Below are positions 15,699 to 22,347 of a DNA stretch of 27,079 nucleotides, piece after piece. The translations under genes were made by a program, and so were the position numbers. The notes beneath the pieces are model-generated. The model made no database searches, was not told where the DNA came from, and saw only the letters and a program-made list of their open reading frames with translations. Every line of letters begins with the position of its first letter. Position 1 is the first letter of the stretch. This DNA is from a virus. The stretch covers positions 1 through 27,079 of IMG/VR virus record IMGVR_UViG_3300025645_000372, one strand, 5' to 3'.

Positions 15699-16424
15699 TT
15701 ACCCGAAAAGCATTGCCATTGCAATAGCTTTTCCTGTTGATGTTTTAGTATTTATTTGTGTCTGAATAGCTGAAGTCACGCCATTTACATAGCCTATTTC
15801 AGTACTAGTAGTAGTTGCTGCAGAAACGTCTCCACTACCATCAGAAACCAATGCTCTTGATGTTGTTAAATTTGCCATTTTGCTAAAAGCAATTGCAGCA
15901 CTAGCTTTAATATCTGCATCTACAATATTTGTAATTGTATTGTTGTCAGAATCAATACTTTTGTTTGTTAAAGTTTGTGTTCCAGTAATGGTTGCCATTC
16001 CAACATCAATAACTCCGGTGTTTGTTGCAACACCATCAAGATAGATAAGTTTGTATCCTTTGTCGGTTGTTGAAAAAGTAACAGTTGCACCTGAACCGGA
16101 TGCAGCTTTTAATTGTAATGTTTCTGCACCAGTAGTTCCGTTTTTAATAATGTAAAAAGTTTCTGTAAGAAGAGGAAATGTTAAAATTCTTGATCCTGTA
16201 AGAGCACCTGTTAATTCTATAACTCTTTGTTGAGCAGTACCTGTTAAAGCACCATCTACAATAGTTAAAGCTGTAGTCCCTGATCCTGCAACAGCTAAAC
16301 TTAAAACACCACCTGTTAATTGTTCGATTAAACTTAAATTTGCGTTAGTTTTTGTTCCCCAAGTACCGGCGTTTTCACCAGTTGCCATTAGCTCTAAACC
16401 AAGGTCTGTAAATGTTGATGCCAT
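15699..16424 (-). CDS. tail fibre-like protein (241 aa)
   Basis: The start MASTFTDLGLELMATGENAGTW followed by GTKTNANLSLIEQLTGG is the typical N-terminus of many marine phage tail-fibre proteins. A Thr/Gly/Ala-rich beta region follows. The segment GTQTLTNKSIDSDNNTITNI (about residues 149-168) is a widely seen fibre motif, then helix-like DADIKASAAIAFSKM and a C-terminal region ending GKAIAMAMLFG. The expected role is host recognition or fibre attachment. It sits 12 nt after the repeat protein gene, with an AGGAGAAC SD. The identification is from remembered motifs. Confidence 0.8.
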   Translation of the reverse strand: MASTFTDLGLELMATGENAGTWGTKTNANLSLIEQLTGGVLSLAVAGSGTTALTIVDGALTGTAQQRVIELTGALTGSRILTFPLLTETFYIIKNGTTGAETLQLKAASGSGATVTFSTTDKGYKLIYLDGVATNTGVIDVGMATITGTQTLTNKSIDSDNNTITNIVDADIKASAAIAFSKMANLTTSRALVSDGSGDVSAATTTSTEIGYVNGVTSAIQTQINTKTSTGKAIAMAMLFG

Positions 16425-16436
16425 AATTTTGTTCTC

Positions 16437-17387
16437 CTAAGCTACGTGTGTTACATCTGTATACGATGTATTTCCTACTATGTCAACATCTTGGTAGCCA
16501 AGTGTAATAATGTTCCCTACACTAGATGTTGCTGAAACTCCTGTTAAACCAATTACATCTGAAGGAGAAATTGAACCTACTGCAGATGTTGTTGAAACTC
16601 CTGTTAATGGAACTCCTATTTCAGGAACCAAGGCTCCGACAGAAGCTGTTGCTGAAAGTCCTGCTAGGGTTAGTGAAAGACTGGTTGTTGGAGATAATGA
16701 TCCAATTGAAGATGTTGTTGAAAGACCTGTTAAACCCATTACATCGGCAGGTGATATTGAACCTACAGAAGAAGTTGTTGAAAGTCCTGTCAGTGTTAGT
16801 GAAAGACTAGTTGTTGGAGACAATGATCCAACTGCTGAATCTGCGTGTACCCCAGCTGGAGTTAATTCAGTTCCAGCAAATATAATTGTACTACCTACTG
16901 TAGCAGTTGCTGATTGACCAGTTAATAATGCTTCTTCGTTTGATTCAACTGATACAGAACCAACAGATGATGTTGACGAAACTCCTGTTAATGGAACTCC
17001 TATTCCTACAATTAAAGAACCTATTGTAGACGTAGCAGAAACCCCGGTTAATGGAACTCCTATTTCAGGAATAATAGATCCTACAGCTGAAGATGTTGAT
17101 TGTCCTGCTAAGGTTAGTGAAAGACTGGTTGTTGGAGATAATGATCCAATTGAAGAAGTTGTTGAAAGTCCTGTCGGTGTTAGTGAAAGACTAGTTGTTG
17201 GAGACAATGATCCAACTGAAGATGTTGTTGAAAGTCCTGTTAAACCTACATTGACATCTATTGTAAAAGTTAGACTACCTAAACTTGAAGTAGTACTTAG
17301 ACCTGTTAAAGAAACTACAGTAGGACCCTGTTCGCCCCATTGATTTGATCCCCAGGTTGTACCGGATTGATTCCAAGTATTAGCCAT
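16437..17387 (-). CDS. repetitive virion protein with 13 LTGxSxTSxVGS repeats (316 aa)
   Basis: The short N-terminus MANTWNQSGTTWGSNQWGEQG contains three Trp. It is followed by 13 copies of a 12-residue core (L/P-T/A-G-x-S-x-T-S-x-x-G-S) about every 20 residues. Cores are joined by a few recurring linkers: LSPTTSLSLTL after cores 2, 3, 8 and 10; PEIGVPLTG or VGIGVPLTG; and ISPADVMG or ISPSDVIG. The protein is Ser/Thr-rich, lacks Cys and should form repeating beta structure, like known repetitive marine phage fibre or decoration proteins. The C-terminus YQDVDIVGNTSYTDVTHVA differs. The start lies inside a palindrome that also contains the SD and the upstream stop. A tail-side surface protein is the likely role. 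Confidence 0.8.
   Translation of the reverse strand: MANTWNQSGTTWGSNQWGEQGPTVVSLTGLSTTSSLGSLTFTIDVNVGLTGLSTTSSVGSLSPTTSLSLTPTGLSTTSSIGSLSPTTSLSLTLAGQSTSSAVGSIIPEIGVPLTGVSATSTIGSLIVGIGVPLTGVSSTSSVGSVSVESNEEALLTGQSATATVGSTIIFAGTELTPAGVHADSAVGSLSPTTSLSLTLTGLSTTSSVGSISPADVMGLTGLSTTSSIGSLSPTTSLSLTLAGLSATASVGALVPEIGVPLTGVSTTSAVGSISPSDVIGLTGVSATSSVGNIITLGYQDVDIVGNTSYTDVTHVA
16668..17217 (-). repeat. internal direct repeats in the repeat-protein gene
   Basis: A 45-nt stretch at 16668-16712 recurs exactly at 17112-17156. A second exact repeat of about 42 nt occurs at 16793-16834 and 17177-17218. Both encode the core plus the LSPTTSLSLTL linker, in two synonymous DNA versions. The near-identity at the base level indicates recent duplication or recombination between repeat units rather than ancient repeats. 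Confidence 0.85.
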
Positions 17388-17405
17388 AAGGAGTGACTCC
17401 TTATG
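17385..17405 (-). promoter_or_regulatory. palindrome enclosing stop, SD and start codons
   Basis: The minus strand reads CATAAGGAGT, a single C, then ACTCCTTATG: 10-base arms that are perfect reverse complements. As RNA it can form a 9-bp stem with a UCA loop. The 5' arm contains the TAA stop of the upstream gene (17401-17403) and the SD AAGGAG; the 3' arm ends in the ATG start of the repeat protein (17385-17387). Folding would hide both SD and start, and a ribosome finishing the upstream gene would open it. This suggests translational coupling or attenuation. Confidence 0.65.
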
Positions 17406-17838
17406 CTATTCTAAGTATAGCGTTTGATGCGTCTGCTGCTGGAAATTCGATTGTGAAAGTTCCACTTGTTACAGTTTTATCTCCACCAAATGCAATTGCA
17501 CAAACTGCTCTATCAGCATTTGTATCGTTATATATTAAACAACCATTTGCTGTAAATGAAGCTGATGTAAAAGATACATTTGCAAAATCACAACACGCGG
17601 TGTCAGTTGATAAAGCTGGGGTTACACTTGTAAGTGCTATACCACCTGCAGTATAAGCTGAACCCGATGTATTAGCTATTTCATTTGTTGTTGAGTAAGC
17701 TGTTGTTGTTTTATTTATAGTAGCTGAACTTGTGTATAAAGCTAATTTAAAAGCGTTTCCAGATGATGCTGTAAAGTTATGTAACGCTTGTAAAACTTCT
17801 GTTTTAAAACTGTTACATACTGCTGATGTTATTGCCAT
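17401..17838 (-). CDS. tail-associated beta protein (145 aa)
   Basis: The protein starts MAITSAVCNSFKTEVLQAL and continues with FKLALYTSSATINKTTTAY, then SGSAYTAGGIALTS. I recognise this order (F.LALYTSSA, then T.TYT..NE, then YTAGG) from a phage family commonly placed among tail or fibre genes. The rest is beta-rich with Thr and Ala, ending ASNAILRIA. The product is probably a small tail-tip or fibre-associated protein. Its stop codon lies in the palindrome that controls access to the next gene's start. Confidence 0.75.
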   Translation of the reverse strand: MAITSAVCNSFKTEVLQALHNFTASSGNAFKLALYTSSATINKTTTAYSTTNEIANTSGSAYTAGGIALTSVTPALSTDTACCDFANVSFTSASFTANGCLIYNDTNADRAVCAIAFGGDKTVTSGTFTIEFPAADASNAILRIA

Positions 17839-17858
17839 AATTTTTTCCCCTTGTTAAT

Positions 17859-18587
17859 TTACGGTGAAGGTGATTTGACTTGTATCCTAACTGTTCCGTC
17901 AGTGTAATCGTCTCGTCTTCTTCTCCCAATTTGCATTCCTGCAAACTGTTGTATGGATGTTTTATACTTATTTTCATACAGTGTCAACATCTCCATTGGA
18001 CCTTTTAAAAAAGAAAATGCTTCTGCTAAACACGCGTACAATAGCCCTTGTGGAAAGTAATTACTTAGATATGTTGTCGTATTAGTGGCTGATAGTCCTG
18101 TTGTTTGTTTATTATAATATATTCTAAATTTGTAAGCAGCATCAGGTGTAGGGGCTATATATAACCCTCCTGAGGTGGTATCCGTTAAACCTGTAGCTCC
18201 ACCAAACATAGCGTAATACTTAGGAAAACCTGTTACATCTTGTGATGTTAAATCACCCTCTGTTCCAGTTAGTCTATCAGTATATTCAGATAAATATGTT
18301 TGATCTTTTTTCTCTAACCAAGTACCTGTACCTGTAGAATCCGTTGTTGAATTAAATACTTCAACACCTCTAATAAATAATGCACCGGCCGGAGAATTAA
18401 TTGTATTATTATCTGTAGATAATGTACCTTCTTGTACAAATCTATCAGAGTCCATAGGAAGCTCTATGTTAATTCTATGCTCTGCTTGCATAATAAAATT
18501 ATCTATTACTGCCTGAGTAAATACGGAGTCATCAACTTCAGTGTAATCTCTAATTGTTGTTGTAAGTGTTGCGTATGTATATGCCAT
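17859..18587 (-). CDS. head-tail adaptor-like protein, T7 gp11/P22 gp4-like (242 aa)
   Basis: The N-terminal helical part, YATLTTTIRDYTEVDD followed by FTQAVIDNFIMQAEHRINIE, is the pattern of phage adaptor proteins that join the portal to the tail tube. The centre has a beta insertion (LFIRGVEVFNS) and YKFRIYYNKQTTGLS, followed by LSNYFPQGLLYACLAEAFSFLKGP, a helical block typical of these adaptors. The C-terminus RRRRDDYTDGTVRIQVKSPSP is basic. A second adaptor-like protein is encoded at 19941. It begins 2 nt after the upstream stop (TAATTATG). The assignment comes from remembered family features. Confidence 0.75.
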   Translation of the reverse strand: MAYTYATLTTTIRDYTEVDDSVFTQAVIDNFIMQAEHRINIELPMDSDRFVQEGTLSTDNNTINSPAGALFIRGVEVFNSTTDSTGTGTWLEKKDQTYLSEYTDRLTGTEGDLTSQDVTGFPKYYAMFGGATGLTDTTSGGLYIAPTPDAAYKFRIYYNKQTTGLSATNTTTYLSNYFPQGLLYACLAEAFSFLKGPMEMLTLYENKYKTSIQQFAGMQIGRRRRDDYTDGTVRIQVKSPSP

Positions 18588-18589
18588 AA

Positions 18590-19435
18590 TTAAGCTCTAT
18601 CATTTATTGGGCCAGATGTACACTGTAAACCACCACCTGTAAAGTTGGCAACCCAACTAAAACCTTCATCATTATCTTTTAAATAATAACCATTTTGATT
18701 AGTAACTGTTGAAGGCTGACCTGCACTTGGAGACGTTGTGGTACTTAAAGAATAAACCTCTCTTGCCCCAAAAACTTTTGCTCCCGCATCGTGGTTACTT
18801 GCAATAGTATTAGCAGGAGTCTCTCCTCTAAACGGTGCATTAGTTCCTCTAATCAAACCTGATAAAGTTTTTGTTCCAGAATTATAAGCTGCATATTGAA
18901 TTACTTCATTTTGATACATACCTGTTTCACTATTAATTTTTTCAATCATTAGGTATCCACCATTAGTGTAAAATGAAGTTGCATCAGCTACTACCATTGA
19001 AGTATCTGTAGAAGTTATGTTTGCCGATAAAGTTGTAGTCATTTCTATTTCTTTAATAGAGATTACAACTGCAGATCCTGCTTCTGACAAAGGTTGGGAT
19101 ATACTCATCAATCTTACAAAATCCCCAACCAATATTCCACTGTTAGGTTGAGATACTTCAAAAGTTGCTCCGACAGTAAGTAGATTTGGTGTACTAAAAG
19201 GATTACTAGGTAAAAAATCTGCTGTAGGAAATTCTGTTCTTGCTGGTCTTGCTCTTTGTAAAGCTTGTGGATCTGCATTAGTAGGTTTAGGTTGTAGCTG
19301 TGGTTGTTTAGGTTCATATTCTGAGTTATGTACCAACGCACCATTCCATTCCCTAACCATTTCATTATATGGAAAAGCCAAACCAGAACGATCTGATATC
19401 GCTAAAGCATGTTTACCTTGTGCAAAACTAGACAT
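18590..19435 (-). CDS. virion protein with Cys-less zinc-ribbon-like N-terminus and shared beta domain (281 aa)
   Basis: Residues 7-48 (ALAISDRSG, then EMVREWNGALVHNSEYEPKQPQ) match a phage family in which the same region reads CDRCG...EWNG..VC..C.E.KHPQ and binds zinc. Here all four cysteine positions (14, 17, 36, 39) are changed to Ser, Ser, His and Glu. Residues about 132-222 form a beta domain (ending LSGLIRGTNA and NHDAGAKVF) related to domains in the proteins at 8097 and 19941. It lies between two adaptor-like genes, so a tail-tube or connector-associated role is likely. Its start overlaps the upstream stop as TAATG. Confidence 0.75.
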   Translation of the reverse strand: MSSFAQGKHALAISDRSGLAFPYNEMVREWNGALVHNSEYEPKQPQLQPKPTNADPQALQRARPARTEFPTADFLPSNPFSTPNLLTVGATFEVSQPNSGILVGDFVRLMSISQPLSEAGSAVVISIKEIEMTTTLSANITSTDTSMVVADATSFYTNGGYLMIEKINSETGMYQNEVIQYAAYNSGTKTLSGLIRGTNAPFRGETPANTIASNHDAGAKVFGAREVYSLSTTTSPSAGQPSTVTNQNGYYLKDNDEGFSWVANFTGGGLQCTSGPINDRA

Positions 19436-19941
19436 TACATATCTCCTATTTCAATAGGCAGTGCTTTATCCGTGTTAGTACTACCTTCATTTAATTTTGC
19501 AAAATCTTCTAATTTCATATTTGCTTCATCTGCATTAGCTGGAGTAGATTGTAAAAACATAGTTATTGTTGCAGCAGGTAAACTAGATAATAATGTCAGC
19601 CCCTTCATTGCTAACGGTGTAAAACTTCCTGCTCTTGCTAACAAAGTTTGCATGGTATTTGTTTTTGCTTTACCAAGTGATTCATTATCTAAAATTACTT
19701 CTAAACTATTTCCACCCAGTTCTTTATATTTTGATAGTGGTATCTTTAAACTTTTAACTGTTCCTTTTAAATCTTTGATAAGGTTTCCTTGTGACATAGA
19801 ACCTCCTTGAGCTATATGTCTAGCAAAACTTTTTTGTGGTGTAAAAAACTTACCACTTCTCTCACCAAAACCTTTAGCCATTCCAGATCTTGAAGGAGCT
19901 TCTCCTCTAAATAATTCAATCATGTCCATTATTCCGCTCAT
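19435..19941 (-). CDS. small virion-associated protein with ADP-ribosyltransferase-like N-terminus (168 aa)
   Basis: The order IELFRGE (Arg12), then GERSGKFFTPQKSFARHIA (about 27-44), then TVKSLKIPLSKYKELGG (about 61-77) resembles the first strands of mono-ADP-ribosyltransferase folds: a YRG-like Arg, an F-S/T-T motif, then an A..YA helix. No convincing catalytic Glu is visible (Glu81 or Glu87 are the only nearby candidates), so the domain may be partial or inactive. Residues about 105-130 are hydrophobic and small (LAMKGLTLLSSLPAATITMF), possibly membrane-inserting. It is coupled on both sides by TAATG overlaps to connector-type genes. A virion-packaged ejected protein is one reading; the ART link is speculative. 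Confidence 0.65.
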   Translation of the reverse strand: MSGIMDMIELFRGEAPSRSGMAKGFGERSGKFFTPQKSFARHIAQGGSMSQGNLIKDLKGTVKSLKIPLSKYKELGGNSLEVILDNESLGKAKTNTMQTLLARAGSFTPLAMKGLTLLSSLPAATITMFLQSTPANADEANMKLEDFAKLNEGSTNTDKALPIEIGDM

Positions 19942-20882
19942 TAACTAACTCCTGGAAAATATATTTTAGGTGATATGTAAGTTGAGTTAGAAGAACCATC
20001 TTCAGATTCAGCTCTTTTTAATTCATCTTCATATAATAACTTTAATTCTTGTACTCTCTGTGGTGCATATTTTAAAGCTAGATAATAAGATAAACCCATT
20101 ATCATACAAGGTACAAACCTGTAAGGTACATCTGTTGCATTAGTATAAGCTCCTACGTCATCAATTCTTTTTGTGTAATAGAAATTTATAAAGTCTCCTG
20201 CTTGTGAACTACCTGGTGTTAAATATAAAGTCATAGTAACTTTATCTACAAATCTTTGGACCCAGTATTGAGTGGGTAAACCTAAATCTGTTTTATTAGA
20301 AAATGCTTGATACTGAGATCTACTAATTCTTGTCATAGGTGTATCAACACTTGTAGTATCTACTCTGTAATTTGCTTCTTGAATATCAGTCATACCTCTT
20401 GGAGACTGTAGAACAGTATCACCACTTGCATGAGTTGCAGCTGTAGTGCCATTAACCCCTCTCACACATCCTGTAAGATTTAAACTAGAAATTCCTGTGT
20501 AAGTAATATCTTCTGTACCAATAGTTAAAGTACCTGCTGTTGGAAAACCCGTGATCGCGGTCAAGGGAATAGTTGTAACTGCTGCATCTATTCCTGCACT
20601 AAGTGTAGTGCTTACGCCATCAGATACACCGTCAGCCGTAGATCTAAAAAATGTATAAACAGCTTGGCCATTTACTAAAGTTACGTTTTGATTTTTTACT
20701 TCCCAAAATTGTAAACCTCTATTACCCCATTCAGAAAATAGAATATTTAAAGATCTTTTAGCAGTTTTTAATTGATAGCCAGAAACACCTTGAATGCCAA
20801 TACGCTCATAAGCATCTTCAATAATTTCATCAATGCCTAAGTTCTTATCAAAAGTATAAGAACCTGAAGTCGTATTAGCCAT
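19941..20882 (-). CDS. head-tail adaptor / P22 gp4-like protein with inserted beta domain (313 aa)
   Basis: Residues 14-80 (LGIDEIIEDAYERIGIQG, then AKRSLNILFSEWGNRGLQFW) match the N-terminal helices of phage adaptor proteins that sit under the portal. Residues about 92-158 carry an inserted beta domain (FPTAGTLTIGTEDITYTG, then RGVNGTTAATHASGDTV), also present in the proteins at 8097 and 18590. The rest (MTRISRSQYQAFSNK, LPTQYWVQRFVDKVTMTLY, FINFYYTKRIDD) returns to the adaptor pattern. An SD AGGAG lies next to a small GAGC-GUAA-GCUC hairpin before the start. It probably forms the ring between portal and tail tube. Confidence 0.8.
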   Translation of the reverse strand: MANTTSGSYTFDKNLGIDEIIEDAYERIGIQGVSGYQLKTAKRSLNILFSEWGNRGLQFWEVKNQNVTLVNGQAVYTFFRSTADGVSDGVSTTLSAGIDAAVTTIPLTAITGFPTAGTLTIGTEDITYTGISSLNLTGCVRGVNGTTAATHASGDTVLQSPRGMTDIQEANYRVDTTSVDTPMTRISRSQYQAFSNKTDLGLPTQYWVQRFVDKVTMTLYLTPGSSQAGDFINFYYTKRIDDVGAYTNATDVPYRFVPCMIMGLSYYLALKYAPQRVQELKLLYEDELKRAESEDGSSNSTYISPKIYFPGVS

Positions 20883-20886
20883 GAGC

Positions 20887-21201
20887 TTACGCTCCTGTAA
20901 TAGTTAATGTAACGCTACCGTCTGTACCAGTAGTTTGAGTTAACGTAGCACAAACTCCATTTTGGAACAAGATACCTGAACCGGGGATATAAACTTCTAG
21001 TCCCTCAGTTTCATATCTATAGATAGCTTTTAAATTACCTGCTGCTGCGTCTCCTGCATCAGCTACGTCATGTAGAGATAAAACAGAACCTGCTTCTCCT
21101 CTTCCTTGAATTGATGTAACTCTAGCTCTAGCTCCTAATAAAACAGAGGCTGCCCCTGTAGTTTTGTTAAGAGTTGTTTGGTCACTTGAAAATGAACTCA
21201 T
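20887..21201 (-). CDS. small virion protein (104 aa)
   Basis: The protein starts MSSFSSDQTTLNKTTGAASV and has a compact beta-rich body (ARVTSIQGRGEAGSVLSLHD, then LEVYIPGSGILFQNGVCATL) ending in SVTLTITGA. I have seen this pattern as a small structural protein beside capsid genes in marine and other podovirus-like phages, but no function is known to me. The start has a strong SD (AAGGAGA) 7 nt upstream. It is preceded by a C(UUCG)G hairpin at 21225-21242 that separates it from the previous gene. Confidence 0.75.
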   Translation of the reverse strand: MSSFSSDQTTLNKTTGAASVLLGARARVTSIQGRGEAGSVLSLHDVADAGDAAAGNLKAIYRYETEGLEVYIPGSGILFQNGVCATLTQTTGTDGSVTLTITGA

Positions 21202-21224
21202 ATTTTTCTCCTTAAAATTTTAAA

Positions 21225-21242
21225 TGTGGGCCGAAGCCCACA
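21225..21242 (-). terminator. strong hairpin with C(UUCG)G tetraloop
   Basis: The minus strand reads TGTGGGC-TTCG-GCCCACA: a perfect 7-bp stem closed by the very stable C(UUCG)G tetraloop. The following bases are ATTTAAAATTTT rather than a clean U-run, so it may be a weak or leaky terminator, or an mRNA-stabilising 3' end for the upstream gene. It lies between the stop at 21254 and the start at 21201. Confidence 0.6.
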
Positions 21243-21253
21243 CTAATTAATTA

Positions 21254-21724
21254 TTATAAGTCTGCTGCGTCTTGAACAGAATTATTTTGGATGTACATTA
21301 CAGTAACTGTAGCTGCACCAGTAGTACCATCACCATTAGCTCCTGTAAAATCAGCAAGAACTTGTATGTCAGTTGTACCAACATCAGTTGCCTCTGTATC
21401 TAAAGTACCATGAGTAGTTGCTAAAGCTTTAACATTAACTCCATCTAAAAATGCATTAGCATCTGCAATTGTTCCAACTGATATAGTTGCTGCACCAGTA
21501 TCATTGTTTACTGTAGTAACATTTAAAATTACATCTACGATTTGTGAGTTTGCTGGAATTACTGCACAAACTTGATTTAAGTGTGATGCACCTATGATGT
21601 CAGCTTTTACAGACTGAGCCATAGTTACAAAACCTACGTTTGCAATGTTAGTTCCAACAGTTGTTCCTGTTGTATTTGAAATCGTTCCCGCTTTTACTGG
21701 TCCCGAAAAAGTAGTATTTGCCAT
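21254..21724 (-). CDS. small beta-rich virion protein (156 aa)
   Basis: The start MANTTFSGPVKAGTISNTTG is a recurring opening of small virion proteins in marine phages (SGPV..G followed by GT). The rest is beta-rich and dominated by Thr, Val and Ala, with ISVGTIADANAFLDGVNVK in the middle and VTVMYIQNN near the end. It is the first gene behind the strong promoter at 21814-21842, with an SD AGGAGA 7-8 nt upstream of the ATG. That position suggests an abundant product such as a head decoration or fibre subunit, but no direct evidence gives a role. Confidence 0.75.
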   Translation of the reverse strand: MANTTFSGPVKAGTISNTTGTTVGTNIANVGFVTMAQSVKADIIGASHLNQVCAVIPANSQIVDVILNVTTVNNDTGAATISVGTIADANAFLDGVNVKALATTHGTLDTEATDVGTTDIQVLADFTGANGDGTTGAATVTVMYIQNNSVQDAADL

Positions 21725-21813
21725 GATTATTCTCCTAGTTAAATTCTACATAGTCTCTAGGCCGTCGACTATACTGCGTCCATGCAGAATATTAATTTAT
21801 GTATAGTGCGAAT

Positions 21814-21842
21814 ATTATATGTTATTTTTAAGTGGAGTGCAA
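21814..21842 (-). promoter_or_regulatory. strong sigma70-type promoter
   Basis: On the minus strand the sequence is TTGCAC (21842-21837), a 17-nt spacer, then TATAAT (21819-21814). The -10 is a perfect consensus, the -35 matches 4 of 6 positions and the spacing is optimal. It lies in the widest gene-free gap of the window (21725-21885). A transcript would begin near 21807 and have a leader of about 80 nt before the ATG at 21724. It should be read by host RNA polymerase with the housekeeping sigma factor. Confidence 0.75.
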
Positions 21843-21885
21843 GAGATCCCTAGGTATTTATGCATTTCAGCGATGTAGCTTTTGT

Positions 21886-22095
21886 CTAAGTAGCTACAGA
21901 AACTTGTGGAGCAGAACCTTCTACGTTGTTCTGTAAGTGAGCAATCCTAGCTTCTTCAAGCTTGATCTTAGTAATGACTTCTCTAACTTTGTCATCAATT
22001 CTGACCATTTCAAGAGTATATCTATCTTCATTAATATGCTCCTGTTCCCACTTCAACTCCAAGGACCTTTTTGCTTTGTATAGGTCTTGTATCAT
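21886..22095 (-). CDS. small helical protein (69 aa)
   Basis: I chose the ATG at 22095 (MIQDLYKAKRSLELKWEQ) because it has GAGG six bases upstream; an in-frame ATG at 22110 has no SD. The product is strongly helical and charged, with a coiled-coil-like centre (MVRIDDKVREVITKIKLEEA), and ends PQVSVAT. It overlaps the preceding gene by 65 nt in another frame. It lies directly downstream of the capsid gene and just before the strong promoter. I recognise no family. Confidence 0.6.
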   Translation of the reverse strand: MIQDLYKAKRSLELKWEQEHINEDRYTLEMVRIDDKVREVITKIKLEEARIAHLQNNVEGSAPQVSVAT

Positions 22096-22288
22096 TAATA
22101 ACCTCTTCATAAGTTATTCTATTTATTCCCGAATGATAGCTATCTCCGAGATATTCCCAGACTATACTATTTTCTCCGAGTTTGTCAAGTATAGCTTTTT
22201 CAACTAATTCTGGTGTGTCTTCAACATGTTCAATACTAAATTTAGCATGGTGATTGTAAGCCCAGATATTGATGAGAGTTTTTTTCAT
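22031..22288 (-). CDS. small hypothetical protein (85 aa)
   Basis: I chose the ATG at 22288 (MKKTLINIWAYNHHAKFSIE) over an in-frame ATG at 22333, because the latter would translate straight through a stable hairpin at 22311-22333. The product is mixed alpha/beta and slightly acidic (EHVEDTPELVEKAILDKLGE), ending LGVEVGTGAY. No family was recognised. The SD is weak (GAAAGTGATAAT). The last 65 nt overlap the next gene in a different frame. Confidence 0.55.
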   Translation of the reverse strand: MKKTLINIWAYNHHAKFSIEHVEDTPELVEKAILDKLGENSIVWEYLGDSYHSGINRITYEEVINDTRPIQSKKVLGVEVGTGAY

Positions 22289-22310
22289 ATTATCACTTTC
22301 GTAGTTAAAT

Positions 22311-22333
22311 GTGGCGGAACTATGTCCCGCCAC
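22311..22333 (-). terminator. stem-loop downstream of the major capsid gene
   Basis: The minus strand reads GTGGCGGGA, loop CATAG, TTCCGCCAC: nine pairs including one G-U, 14 nt after the MCP stop. The bases after it (ATTTAACTAC) are not a clear U-tract. It probably terminates a fraction of transcripts or protects the MCP mRNA 3' end. Confidence 0.6.
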
Positions 22334-22347
22334 AAAATATTTAAGTA

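Noticed and set aside
16510-16917. Plus-strand open frames over the repeat gene
   Set aside because: They mirror the repeats of the minus-strand gene and would run against every other gene in the window.
16560-17260. CRISPR-like direct repeats
   Set aside because: The repeats are in frame, encode a protein repeat and have no regular unique spacers.
22289-22333. Upstream start at 22333 for the 85-residue gene
   Set aside because: It would translate through the hairpin at 22311-22333; the MKKTL start at 22288 is more natural.
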